48,169 nt of DNA from Ruminococcus sp. Lineage in GTDB: Bacteria > Bacillota > Clostridia > Oscillospirales > Acutalibacteraceae. Positions 40,865 to 48,169 of the stretch are shown here, piece by piece; position 1 is the first letter of the stretch, and each line of letters begins with the position of its first letter. A model generated the notes under the pieces. That model made no database searches. It saw nothing but the letters and a program-made list of their open reading frames with translations, and was not told the DNA's origin. The stretch lies in the NCBI GenBank assembly GCA_004556705.1, contig SFGA01000011.1, positions 1 through 48,169 on the forward strand, given 5' to 3'. Position numbers and translations under genes: made by a program.

Positions 40865-40928
40865 CGCCGAAAATTCGGCATTAAGATACAACAACGAGAG
40901 TTAAGAACATTTACTTAACCCTCGTTGT
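40865..40928 (-). promoter_or_regulatory. Two strong hairpins between ftsL and the PBP gene
   Basis: Hairpin A, 40891-40928: ACAACGAG-GTTAAG pairs with CTTAAC-CTCGTTGT, one mismatch, 8-base loop. Hairpin B, 40865-40878: perfect inverted repeat GCCGAAA/TTTCGGC. Neither is followed by a long T-run on the minus strand, so they look more like processing, pausing or mRNA-stability elements than full terminators. Confidence 0.55.
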
Positions 40929-40940
40929 AATTTTATTTGA

Positions 40941-41495
40941 TTATCTGCTCATATATTCCATAATCTTGGAATAAAGCGATGTCGAATTCGCATTGAGTGT
41001 TCTCGCACCGGAAACCGTTACCTTGTCAGCTCCCGAAAGGTCAATGTATTCTATTTGATAGCTTTCCATCTTAACCATACCGAGATTTGTCTGAGCGTAT
41101 TCTTCAACGTTTTTAAGAGAAATCATAGAGTCAAGCTGCATATTAAGTCTGACGTTTTCGCTCTGTGCGGTTGTGATTTTAGTCTCCGCAGCAGAAATCT
41201 GTCTGTCAAGCTCATCAACCTTAATTCTTCCGTAAAGCAATGCGGAAAGCATCGAAAGCAGGAAAACCGAAATCGCAATTATCTTTGCGCTCTGCAATGC
41301 GCTTGCGTGCATTTCCCTCTTAACTTGATTTAAGGTCTTTTTCGGCTTCTTGACAAGCTCCATTTTAGGCTTGTCCGCAACCGGAACAGCAGTTGTTTCT
41401 ATTTTACGGGCAGCGTTTCTCTCATAAGAGCCCTGCTTCGGCTCAAACATCGAAAAATCAATGCCGTCATACATATTATAATTTCTGTTCGCCAT
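40941..41495 (-). CDS. ftsL: FtsL-like septum protein
   Basis: 184 aa. A long cytoplasmic part (about 75 residues with KPKMELVKKPKKTLNQVKREM) leads to one membrane segment (AKIIAISVFLLSMLSALLYG) and then a coiled coil (VDELDRQISAAETKITTAQSENVRLNMQLDSM). The end, NVEEYAQTNLGMVKMESYQIEYIDL, is the FtsL/DivIC-type motif. Identity rests on topology and the position between rsmH and the PBP, as FtsL is poorly conserved. Longer than the 100-120 aa norm because of the cytoplasmic extension. Confidence 0.85.
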   Translation of the reverse strand: MANRNYNMYDGIDFSMFEPKQGSYERNAARKIETTAVPVADKPKMELVKKPKKTLNQVKREMHASALQSAKIIAISVFLLSMLSALLYGRIKVDELDRQISAAETKITTAQSENVRLNMQLDSMISLKNVEEYAQTNLGMVKMESYQIEYIDLSGADKVTVSGARTLNANSTSLYSKIMEYMSR

Positions 41496-41511
41496 GATAC
41501 GCTTCCCTTCC

Positions 41512-42429
41512 TCAATCCCTGATTTTTTCTATCGAGCGTAATCTTGCACTGTGAGAGCGTGAGTTATTTGAAAGCTCCTCCTCGCTCGGTGCAAGACCCT
41601 TTATTGTAACCTTGCCTCTCGGTGTTTTTCCGCACACACAAACCGGAAATTCCTTAGGGCAGGTACAGCCTTGTGCAAATGAATTAAATCTCTGTTTTAC
41701 CATTCTGTCCTCTAACGAATGGAATGTAATTATCGAAAGTATTCCGCCGACCTTTAAGCAATCAAACATATCGTCAAGCGCCGTATTGAGCTGGTCAAGC
41801 TCGCCGTTTACTTCAATTCTCAACGCTTGAAACGTTCGCCTTGCTGGGTGTGAATCTCTCATCGCCTTTTGAGGCATTGAGTTTTTGATAATATCTATAA
41901 GCTCAAATGTGGTTTCAATTTCCTTTTTCTCTCTCGCAGACACAATATTGTTAGCAATACGGTTTGCATATTTCTCTTCGCCGTAATCACGGAGAATTCT
42001 CGTAAGTTCTCCCACCGAAAGAGTGTTGACTAAATCCTTGGCGCTTGTTCCCTGCTTGCTCATTCGCATATCAAGCGGAGCGTCCTTGTGAAAGGAAAAG
42101 CCCCTATCCGCCTCGTCAAGCTGAAAAGAACTGACGCCGAGGTCCGCTATAATTCCGTCGGCTCTTTCGCCGTTCAGAATTTCTTTTATGTTGTTAAATG
42201 TATTGTGTACCACAGTTACCTGCGGATAAATTCCCAATCTTTCATTCAAGACCTTGATAGCGTCGGGGTCTCTGTCGATTGAAATAAGTCTGCCCGTTGT
42301 AAGCTTCTCGGCAATTGCTCTCGAATGACCTCCGCCGCCTGCGGTACAGTCAACATACAGTCCGTCGGGCTTTATGTTAAGAGAGTTGATAGTCTCATTA
42401 AACAAAACGGGAATATGTGAAAATTCCAT
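41512..42429 (-). CDS. rsmH: 16S rRNA (cytosine(1402)-N(4))-methyltransferase
   Basis: 305-aa SAM-dependent enzyme (formerly MraW) methylating C1402 in the ribosomal P site. SAM-binding motif YVDCTAGGGGHSRAIAEKL, then IIADLGVSSFQLDEADRGFSF, DLVNTLSVGELTRILRDYGEEKYANRIA, and ILSIITFHSLEDRMVKQRF. Second gene of the dcw cluster, 13 bases after mraZ. Confidence 0.97.
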   Translation of the reverse strand: MEFSHIPVLFNETINSLNIKPDGLYVDCTAGGGGHSRAIAEKLTTGRLISIDRDPDAIKVLNERLGIYPQVTVVHNTFNNIKEILNGERADGIIADLGVSSFQLDEADRGFSFHKDAPLDMRMSKQGTSAKDLVNTLSVGELTRILRDYGEEKYANRIANNIVSAREKKEIETTFELIDIIKNSMPQKAMRDSHPARRTFQALRIEVNGELDQLNTALDDMFDCLKVGGILSIITFHSLEDRMVKQRFNSFAQGCTCPKEFPVCVCGKTPRGKVTIKGLAPSEEELSNNSRSHSARLRSIEKIRD

Positions 42430-42442
42430 ATTGTTACTCCCG

Positions 42443-42853
42443 TCAGTTTATAATGCTCGGGAATCTCTTGTACGAAGCATTGATCTGTTCCATTTCCTTG
42501 TCGTACTTTTCAGCGTCCCAAATTTCAATTCTTGTACCGACGCCGACAACCGCAACGTCCTTTTTAAGACCTGCACCCTCGCAAAACGACGCTTTAATGG
42601 TTATTCTTCCCTGCTTATCGGGTTCAACCGAAACAACATTCGAGAAGAAGAAGCGCTGCCAATCGGCATCTCCGCTTTCCTCGACGATCTTGCTTTTCTT
42701 CTCCCACTCCTCTTCGCCGTAAACGGCAATGCACGGTAAGCTTTCATCATAGTAGAGATAAAAGCTGTCGCCGAGCTTGGCTCTGAACTTCGCAGGAATG
42801 AACAGACGTTTCTTTGAATCGATTGTATGCTTGTAACTGTTTGAAAAAGACAT
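42443..42853 (-). CDS. mraZ: Transcriptional regulator MraZ
   Basis: 136-aa DNA-binding protein with two SpoVT-AbrB-like repeats: YKHTIDSKKRLFIPAKFRAKLGDSFYL, and a second with VSVEPDKQGRITIKASFCEGAGL. MraZ binds repeats upstream of its own gene and represses the dcw operon in characterised bacteria. Strong SD AAGGAGG. First gene of the cluster behind a near-consensus promoter. Confidence 0.96.
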   Translation of the reverse strand: MSFSNSYKHTIDSKKRLFIPAKFRAKLGDSFYLYYDESLPCIAVYGEEEWEKKSKIVEESGDADWQRFFFSNVVSVEPDKQGRITIKASFCEGAGLKKDVAVVGVGTRIEIWDAEKYDKEMEQINASYKRFPSIIN

Positions 42854-42944
42854 CGTCCGTTCCTCCTTCCTTCGATAGTCAAAACCGTGGGATTTTACAC
42901 CTTTTTTATGAAATTGCTATGCAACTGTCCACCACATTGATTAC

Positions 42945-42973
42945 ATTATACTTTTATTTACTAAAAAAATCAA
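42945..42973 (-). promoter_or_regulatory. Sigma-A-type promoter of the dcw cluster
   Basis: TTGATT (42968-42973), 17-nt spacer, perfect TATAAT (42945-42950) on the minus strand, about 90 bases before the mraZ ATG. Confidence 0.8.
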
Positions 42974-43111
42974 GTGTTTTTACCGATTTTTTAACGACAA
43001 AAGGCGTACTTTTACAGGTAATTTTTACCGAAATTTTCAAAATGTTTTTGTGCAATAAGTACATAGAGTGAAACTGCTTTGTTACAGCCTGCCGTTTTCA
43101 GGATAAAAAAA

Positions 43112-43147
43112 TCCCCCACCGAGCACCACCGAAGCACCCGTGGGGGA
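43112..43147 (-). terminator. Second terminator after the capA-like gene
   Basis: Arms TCCCCCAC and GTGGGGGA, 20-base loop with further pairing potential (GGTGC/GCACC), followed on the minus strand by TTTTTTTA. Confidence 0.85.
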
Positions 43148-43161
43148 AAATCCCACCGTAA

Positions 43162-43213
43162 AAGCATAAAAAACCGAAAAACACATATAAAACGTATTTT
43201 TCGGTTTATGCTT
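43162..43213 (-). terminator. First terminator after the capA-like gene
   Basis: Arms AAGCAT + AAACCGAAAAA and TTTTTCGGTTT + ATGCTT, with three unpaired A between the two stem parts. Located 16 bases after the stop; a T-run follows the inner stem on the minus strand. Confidence 0.8.
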
Positions 43214-43228
43214 ATATGGTATTAAGTT

Positions 43229-44428
43229 TTAGCTGTCAAGGAACTGACCGTCAATTATACCAGAAACAAATTCTTTAATATAGGAAACGCTGAATTTTGA
43301 GTCCTTGAGCCTGCCCGACTGCCTTTTCGCAAGGTCGTCGTTGTATTGAGAAAGCTTGAAAATCTGAACGTCGTGACTGCCGTTTACATAATGGGTTACG
43401 ATAGGCTCAAAATTTACGTCGCTTACGGTAAGCTTGCCCGTATTGAAATCCTTTGTGGCGGTGTACCGAAGCATACCGCCGACAACCCTTGCAGGTGTGT
43501 TCTGCTGAGAAATGAAGTTCCCGAGCGAATAAGCCACAAGCGTCCTTGTTCCGTCCGCCTTTTCAATGAATTCAACAGGCTGTATGACGTGGGGATGATG
43601 TCCGATTATAACATCTGCGCCCCAATTAGCCATTTTCGCCGCAAGATTTTTTTGATCCTGCGTAGGTGTCGTCTGATACTCGTTGCCCCAATGTATGTTG
43701 ACAAGCACCATATCGCAGCTTTCTTTAGCGTTCTTAATTTTTCTTTCTATTATATCCTCGTCGTCAGAATAGATGATTTTAAGCTCGCTGTCCTTAGGAA
43801 GTGAAAGCCCATTTGTGTATTGAGTGACTCCGACAAGACCGATTTTCAAGCCGTTCGACTCTATGTATTCGACCCTGTTGAGATCCTCCTCGTTCTTATA
43901 TGCGCCTGTTCTGACAACGCCGTCAACGCTGTCCCAATACTCAATGGCCTCCGAAAGACCCTTTGCACCCTTGTCAATCATATGATTATTAGCCATTGTG
44001 ATAACGTCAAAGCCTATTTTCGCAATTTCATCTCCGACCTCATGCGGAGAATTGAAAAGAGGATAGCCCGACGGCTTATTGCTTTTTGAAATAATCGTTT
44101 CCTGATTTATCGTCGCAACGTCAGCAGCCGCAACGTCGGGTGCTATATTCTTATAGCAATACGAAAAATCGTAACCGTTACCGCCTGCACGCTTGTTTGC
44201 TTGCTGATAAATTCCGTCGTGAATTAAATTGTCGCCGACAGATAAAAAGCTTACGCTGACCGTAGGCAAAGGCTCGGTCGTTGTTTCCGCAGGCGTCGGG
44301 GTGTTAACGGGTGCCTCAACGGGCACAGAGCCGTCCCCCGTCTTGGTCGCAAGCAAAACACCTACGCCGCACAGCAGCACCATTGTCAAAATGATTGACA
44401 GAAATACTTTTACTTCCCTTTTAGCCAT
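43229..44428 (-). CDS. CapA-family (PGA_cap) metallophosphoesterase-like protein
   Basis: 399 aa. An N-terminal membrane/signal segment (residues about 8-27) and a Thr/Pro linker precede the PGA_cap domain: SFLSVGDNLIHDGIYQQA, NQETIIS, GFDVITMANNHMIDKGAKGL, LVNIHWGNEYQTTPTQDQ and ADVIIGHHPHVIQPVE, which carry the His/Asp/Asn metal site. CapA proteins serve poly-gamma-glutamate export or unknown surface functions. No capB/capC genes are near, so a capsule role is not supported. It follows ppa by 20 bases in the same operon. Confidence 0.88.
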   Translation of the reverse strand: MAKREVKVFLSIILTMVLLCGVGVLLATKTGDGSVPVEAPVNTPTPAETTTEPLPTVSVSFLSVGDNLIHDGIYQQANKRAGGNGYDFSYCYKNIAPDVAAADVATINQETIISKSNKPSGYPLFNSPHEVGDEIAKIGFDVITMANNHMIDKGAKGLSEAIEYWDSVDGVVRTGAYKNEEDLNRVEYIESNGLKIGLVGVTQYTNGLSLPKDSELKIIYSDDEDIIERKIKNAKESCDMVLVNIHWGNEYQTTPTQDQKNLAAKMANWGADVIIGHHPHVIQPVEFIEKADGTRTLVAYSLGNFISQQNTPARVVGGMLRYTATKDFNTGKLTVSDVNFEPIVTHYVNGSHDVQIFKLSQYNDDLAKRQSGRLKDSKFSVSYIKEFVSGIIDGQFLDS

Positions 44429-44448
44429 TTTCCCTCTCCGTTATTTTT

Positions 44449-44979
44449 TTATTTAACGAACTTTTCCTTGTATCTCTTTATTGAATCGTCGATTATATCA
44501 ACTGCCGAGAGCACACCCTTGACCTCATCAATATCCGTGGTCTTATTTTCAAGAGTTTTATAAACCGTGAAAAAGTGCTTCATTTCCTGGAAAATATGAG
44601 CAGGCAGCTGTGAAATGTCCTTATACCCGTTATATGTCGGGTCGTCAAACGGAATTGCGATAATCTTATAGTCCGCCGCACCGTTATCAAACATTGAAAT
44701 AACGCCTATCGGATAGCATTTTACAAGTGCCATAGGCTCAATCTGTTCAGAGCAAAGCACAAGTACGTCAAGCGGGTCATTGTCCTCCGCATACGTTCTC
44801 GGAATAAAGCCGTAGTTTGCAGGATAGTGAGTCGAGGTGTAAAGAACTCTGTCAAGCCTTAACATACCTGTTTCCTTGTCAAGCTCGTATTTCATCTTGC
44901 TGCCCTTGCTGATTTCAATTACAGCGTCAAAGGCTTTTCTTGTAATTCTCTCGGGATTTATATCATGCCAAATGTTCAT
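44449..44979 (-). CDS. ppa: Inorganic pyrophosphatase (family I)
   Basis: 176-aa soluble type I pyrophosphatase. Signature EDNDPLDVLVL provides the metal-binding Asp residues; KMKYELDKETGMLRLDRVLYTSTHYPANYGFIPRTY is the conserved lead, and DPTYNGYKDISQLP and MKHFFTVYKTLENK follow. ATG overlaps the pncB stop by 4 bases (ATGA), so the enzyme is translationally coupled to a pyrophosphate-releasing enzyme. Confidence 0.96.
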   Translation of the reverse strand: MNIWHDINPERITRKAFDAVIEISKGSKMKYELDKETGMLRLDRVLYTSTHYPANYGFIPRTYAEDNDPLDVLVLCSEQIEPMALVKCYPIGVISMFDNGAADYKIIAIPFDDPTYNGYKDISQLPAHIFQEMKHFFTVYKTLENKTTDIDEVKGVLSAVDIIDDSIKRYKEKFVK

Positions 44980-46433
44980 TTTGTTACTGCTTTATGCTCC
45001 TCAATAAGTCTGTTCCTAACCCTCCAAAGCTCCTTTGAAAGGTCAACGTAATATTTGTGTGGGTTTTCAAACCTCTTAACCTCATCCCAAAGCGTATCAA
45101 TCTGTTCAGAACAATACTCTCTTATCTCGTTAAGGCTCGGCTCATCATAAACACATTCGCCCTGCTTGAAAATCGGGACAAGCAGCGGTCTTGCGACAAA
45201 TCGCTCAATATCCTTACGCTTCCAAGTGAAATCGGGATCGAAAAGCGTATACGGTTTTCCGTCATCCACCGTCTCTCCGTCAAGCGTTAAAACGTCGGCA
45301 ATAGCCTTGCCCGACTCCGTATCAAACAGTCTGTAAACAGATTTTGACGACGGAATGGTTATCTTGCTGACATTTTCGGAAAGGTTGATTTTCGGTATAA
45401 TTTCTCCGTCCTTTTCAACCGCACAGAGCTTATACACTCCGCTGAAAAGCGGTGAAGTTGCGGAGGTGATAAGCCTCTCGCCGACAATAAAGCAGTCAAC
45501 CTTTGCGCCCTGTGATACCATATCGCCGATAAGGTATTCGTCAAGCGAGTTCGACGCCATAATATCGCAATCGGGGAAGCCCGCTTCGTCAAGCATTTTC
45601 CTTGCACGCTTTGAAAGATAGGTTATATCGCCCGAGTCTATTCTGATGGAATTAGGTCGCTTACCCATTGGAACAAGCACGTCATTGAAAGCCTTAATCG
45701 CATTCGGAATGCCCGAACGGATAGTATCGTATGTATCGACAACCACCGTGCAATCGTCGGGATAACGGCGTGCATACTCACAGAACGCCTCATATTCAGA
45801 ATCAAACATCTGCACCCAGCTGTGTATCATTGTGTTAACGCTCGGAATACCGAACAGCTTTTGCGGAATAATTCCCGAGGTCAATGAGCAGCCGCCGATA
45901 TAAGCCGCCCTTGCGCCCAAAACAGCTTGCGAAAATCCCTGCGCTCTTCTTGTGCCGTACTCGGCAACGGTAGTCGAGTGTGAAGCACGCACAAGTCTGT
46001 TTGCTTTGGTTGCAATCAAGCTCTGCTGATTAACAAACATAAGCAATGCCGTTTCGATAAGCTGAGCCTCCACAACAGGACCTCTTACCTTAACTATCGG
46101 CTCATTCGGGAATATCGGTGTTCCCTCCGGTATCGCCCACACGTCACAGGTAAATTTGAAATCCTTGAGATAATCGCAAAAAGCGTCGCTTATCCCCTGC
46201 TCCCTTAAAAAGTCAATATCCTCTTTAGTGAAATGTATGTTTTTAAGGTATTCTATAACCTGCGAAAGACCTGCCATAATCGCAAAGCCGCCCTTGTCGG
46301 GTACTTTTCTGAAAAACAGGTCAAAATACGCAACAGTATCCTTGACGGGACTGTTGAAGTAGCCGTCCGCCGTTGTAAATTCATACAACTCCGTAAGCAT
46401 TGAAATATTATTTAATCCGTTTAACGAGTTCAT
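44976..46433 (-). CDS. pncB: Nicotinate phosphoribosyltransferase
   Basis: 485-aa NAPRTase of the longer Firmicutes type. Makes nicotinate mononucleotide from nicotinate and PRPP in NAD salvage. Seen: LTELYEFTTADGYF at the start, the active-site segment AEYGTRRAQGFSQAVLGARAAYIGG, the VVDTYDTIRSGIPNAI and NSIRIDSGDITYLSKRARKMLDEAGF barrel motifs, and IMASNSLDEYLI. First gene of pncB-ppa-capA, with SD AGAGGTGAG and a near-consensus promoter. Confidence 0.96.
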   Translation of the reverse strand: MNSLNGLNNISMLTELYEFTTADGYFNSPVKDTVAYFDLFFRKVPDKGGFAIMAGLSQVIEYLKNIHFTKEDIDFLREQGISDAFCDYLKDFKFTCDVWAIPEGTPIFPNEPIVKVRGPVVEAQLIETALLMFVNQQSLIATKANRLVRASHSTTVAEYGTRRAQGFSQAVLGARAAYIGGCSLTSGIIPQKLFGIPSVNTMIHSWVQMFDSEYEAFCEYARRYPDDCTVVVDTYDTIRSGIPNAIKAFNDVLVPMGKRPNSIRIDSGDITYLSKRARKMLDEAGFPDCDIMASNSLDEYLIGDMVSQGAKVDCFIVGERLITSATSPLFSGVYKLCAVEKDGEIIPKINLSENVSKITIPSSKSVYRLFDTESGKAIADVLTLDGETVDDGKPYTLFDPDFTWKRKDIERFVARPLLVPIFKQGECVYDEPSLNEIREYCSEQIDTLWDEVKRFENPHKYYVDLSKELWRVRNRLIEEHKAVTK

Positions 46434-46451
46434 AAGCTCACCTCTTTGCTA

Positions 46452-46480
46452 ATTTTATCACAATTTTTTGTCTATGGCAA
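46452..46480 (-). promoter_or_regulatory. Sigma-A-type promoter of pncB-ppa-capA
   Basis: TTGCCA (46475-46480), 17-nt spacer, TAAAAT (46452-46457) on the minus strand. The leader is only about 15 bases, so no riboswitch fits. Confidence 0.7.
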
Positions 46481-46490
46481 TTAAATTTGA

Positions 46491-46519
46491 TTGAAATATA
46501 TATGTATTTATACTATAAT
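46491..46519 (+). promoter_or_regulatory. Sigma-A-type promoter of the polytopic membrane protein gene
   Basis: TTGAAA (46491-46496), 17-nt spacer, TATAAT (46514-46519), 35 bases before the ATG. Confidence 0.75.
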
Positions 46520-46554
46520 ACAGTAAATTTATAAGTTTAGGAAGTGAAACGGAA

Positions 46555-48069
46555 ATGCTCGGTATAGTAATCTCCTGCGTAGCGGCTTTTGCGATATTCT
46601 TGGCAATATCCTATGCCTTCGGCTTTTATAAAACCGAATACAACCCGTCAAAGCTTTCTCATAATATAGTTATATTTTTAAGCTTAGGCATTTTGATAGC
46701 AGGTGCAACGGTAATTTACAGCTTTCTCGCAAAGGACAATTTCATCTATCCTTATTTGCGCCCGTTAAAAAGTATGAATGCTTACGAGCAGCAGTTTGAC
46801 GCATTCTTAAAGGGTCAGCTGAACATTGACGTCGTTCCGGATCTCCGTCTGTCGATAATGTCTAATCCTTATGACGAAAGTGCCAGAAGGACAGAGGGAT
46901 TTTTTTATCTTTGGGACAGAGCGTATTTTGACGGCAATTATTATTCCTATTTCGGCATTGCGCCTATACTTTTAATATATTATCCGTTTTATCTCTTAAC
47001 AAAGACCGTCCCCGAGGCTAACACCGTATGCTATATTTTAACGGTATTATCCGCAATCGTAATAGCGTTTCTTGTTATAAAGCTTCAAAAAATATTTGTG
47101 AAAAAGCCTAATTTTATAATGCTTATCCTTTCAATTTTTGCGTGTGAGCTCGGCAGCTTAATTTATATGGTGCAGGCAAGCGCAGATATGTATTACACCG
47201 CCGTTGCAAGCGGTATACTTTTCCTGTCGCTGTTTTTGCTTTGTACATTTTCGGCTTATGCAAGCAAAAAGAACGGCAAAAGAGCCCTGCTTTTCGCATT
47301 GTCGGGCATTTCGCTCGTTTTTCTTGTGATGTCACGTCCAAATCTTGCAATTTATTTCCTGTTAGCCGTCCCGATTTACATTAAAACCGTTTTCGGCAAG
47401 GATTTTAAGCCGTCAGAGAAAATATGTCAGGTACTTGCGTTCGCCGTGCCGACCGTTATCGGTGCTGTCGGAATTATGTGGTACAATTACGCCCGCTTCG
47501 GATCGGTTTTTGAATTCGGTGCAAAGTATCAGCTGACCGTTCACGACGTTTCGGAATATTCAATCACATTGCTTTTGTTCCTGCCGGCTTTGAAATATTA
47601 TTTCCTTCAGCCTCCCATCTTTTTGAGTAAAGCGCCGTATTTCGATATACCGTTTTCTCCGCTTAAAAATTATTCGGGATATGTGTATATGACCTCAACC
47701 GTCGGCGCAATGGCGTTCCCGTCAAACTGGGCAATAGCAATTTCTCCGCTTCTCATAACCAAAAAAGCAGATAAAACAAAGCTTTCAATATTCATTTTGA
47801 GTATTGTATCGGTAGTCGGTTTGGCTTTTACGGATATGTGTCTTGCCGGCGTAAACATACGGTATCTTGCCGATATTGCGCTCGTTACGGTGCTCATTTC
47901 AACAACTGTAATCTCAAAATTCGTAAGCCTTGAAAAAAGAACAAGCCAAAGCTTGGACTTTTCAATTTTTGCCGTTTCGTGCTTGCTTTTACTGCTTACA
48001 ATAATAGTGGGCTTGTTCCTCGTTTTCATAAATGAAAGAAATAATTTACTAAATCTGATTTATGATTAA
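46555..48069 (+). CDS. Polytopic membrane protein, possible GT-C glycosyltransferase
   Basis: 504 aa with about eleven hydrophobic segments. After the second segment comes a long extracytoplasmic loop (residues about 60-135) with NPYDESARR and FYLWDRAYFDGNYYSYFGIAPIL, a pattern shared by uncharacterised Firmicutes membrane proteins that resemble GT-C/ArnT-like transferases using lipid-linked sugars. Later MSRPNLAIYF and YNYARFGSVFEFGAKYQLT are also typical of these. No nucleotide-sugar motif and no partner genes are visible in the window, so function stays open. SD AGGAAGTG is spaced a little far from the ATG. Confidence 0.65.
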   Translation: MLGIVISCVAAFAIFLAISYAFGFYKTEYNPSKLSHNIVIFLSLGILIAGATVIYSFLAKDNFIYPYLRPLKSMNAYEQQFDAFLKGQLNIDVVPDLRLSIMSNPYDESARRTEGFFYLWDRAYFDGNYYSYFGIAPILLIYYPFYLLTKTVPEANTVCYILTVLSAIVIAFLVIKLQKIFVKKPNFIMLILSIFACELGSLIYMVQASADMYYTAVASGILFLSLFLLCTFSAYASKKNGKRALLFALSGISLVFLVMSRPNLAIYFLLAVPIYIKTVFGKDFKPSEKICQVLAFAVPTVIGAVGIMWYNYARFGSVFEFGAKYQLTVHDVSEYSITLLLFLPALKYYFLQPPIFLSKAPYFDIPFSPLKNYSGYVYMTSTVGAMAFPSNWAIAISPLLITKKADKTKLSIFILSIVSVVGLAFTDMCLAGVNIRYLADIALVTVLISTTVISKFVSLEKRTSQSLDFSIFAVSCLLLLLTIIVGLFLVFINERNNLLNLIYD

Positions 48070-48129
48070 AAAATGTATGTGTTAAAATGATGTGACCCAA
48101 AAAGAAAGAGAAGTAACTTCAAAATATGG

Positions 48130-48135
48130 TATAAT
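48130..48135 (+). promoter_or_regulatory. -10-like TATAAT near the right edge
   Basis: A perfect TATAAT preceded by TATGG, with no good -35 at 16-18 nt. The following 34 bases are A-rich and lead to the edge, so a gene or mobile element probably starts just outside the window. Confidence 0.3.
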
Positions 48136-48169
48136 GAGATTGCAACAAAACATTAACCAAGAAAGAAGT

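Larger units (their letters stand above)
42854..43228. other. Non-coding interval between capA-like gene and mraZ
   Basis: Holds two terminators for the upstream pncB-ppa-capA transcript (43112-43213), about 135 bases with nothing recognised, the mraZ promoter and a roughly 85-base mraZ leader. A GTGGTGGACA stretch just after the -10 is the only candidate for an MraZ operator; regular TGGG repeats are not evident. Confidence 0.7.

Noticed and set aside
42854..42944. MraZ box array downstream of the dcw promoter
   Set aside because: One GTGGTGGACA stretch is seen, but not the regularly spaced TGGG/GTGG repeats needed to call an operator.
43346..43804. 152-aa ORF opposite the CapA-family gene
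   Set aside because: Antisense shadow without SD or domain.

Overview
The window reads as a chromosomal segment of an endospore-forming, low-to-moderate GC Clostridia bacterium, most likely a gut member of the Oscillospirales/Ruminococcaceae. The evidence is a complete gerA-type germinant receptor operon, a Clostridia-style dcw cluster, MurE with the meso-diaminopimelate signature, SD-led genes with many TTG/GTG starts, near-consensus sigma-A promoters with 17-nt spacers, an intracellular GH95 alpha-fucosidase and interspersed palindromic repeats of a kind seen in gut Firmicutes. No rRNA, tRNA or CRISPR array was found. Nearly all of the window is core housekeeping sequence; the unusual material is mostly in the non-coding DNA.

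Layout. 1-1383: an AT-rich accessory patch with a hairpin cluster at the very edge, a DinB-like gene, then about 750 bp of non-coding DNA made of modular palindromes. 1384-4667: a DEDDh exonuclease and a divergent GH95 fucosidase. 4672-4904: an almost fully palindromic MITE-like element between convergent genes. 4920-7150: folate operon folE-folP-folB-folK. 7186-9196: a transglutaminase-like membrane protein and a degenerate LytR-CpsA-Psr-like protein. 9257-12627: tig-clpP-clpX. 12704-14965: a phosphoesterase and threonine synthase. 15038-18460: rplS, two tandem signal peptidases I, rbgA, rnhB and yraN. 18634-21130: a B12-binding radical SAM protein and its DUF2344 partner. 21131-21691: the second copy of the modular palindrome block. 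21692-25736: an MGMT-like gene behind gerAA-gerAB-gerAC. 25817-26871: DUF421 and DUF4363 genes. 26921-28688: an ECF sigma factor, a probable membrane anti-sigma factor and a secreted protein. 28817-42853: the dcw cluster, transcribed mraZ-rsmH-ftsL-pbp-murE-murF-mraY-ftsW-murG-murA-ftsQ-ftsZ. 43229-46433: pncB-ppa-capA. 46555-48069: a large polytopic membrane protein.

How the genes work together. The dcw genes make and export lipid II and build the division septum; ftsZ has its own promoter, and murD, murC and ftsA are missing from the cluster. The fol operon goes from GTP to dihydropteroate. pncB releases pyrophosphate that the coupled ppa hydrolyses. tig-clpPX handle protein folding and turnover. 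rplS, rbgA, rnhB and the lepB pair form a ribosome/secretion neighbourhood behind two promoters.

No convincing new protein system is visible. The best lead is a family of small palindromes with a constant GCAAG loop and interchangeable stems. It includes one apparently chimeric hairpin, two hairpins arranged head-to-head inside an 85-bp unit with terminal inverted repeats, and a roughly 200-bp block shared by two sites 20 kb apart.
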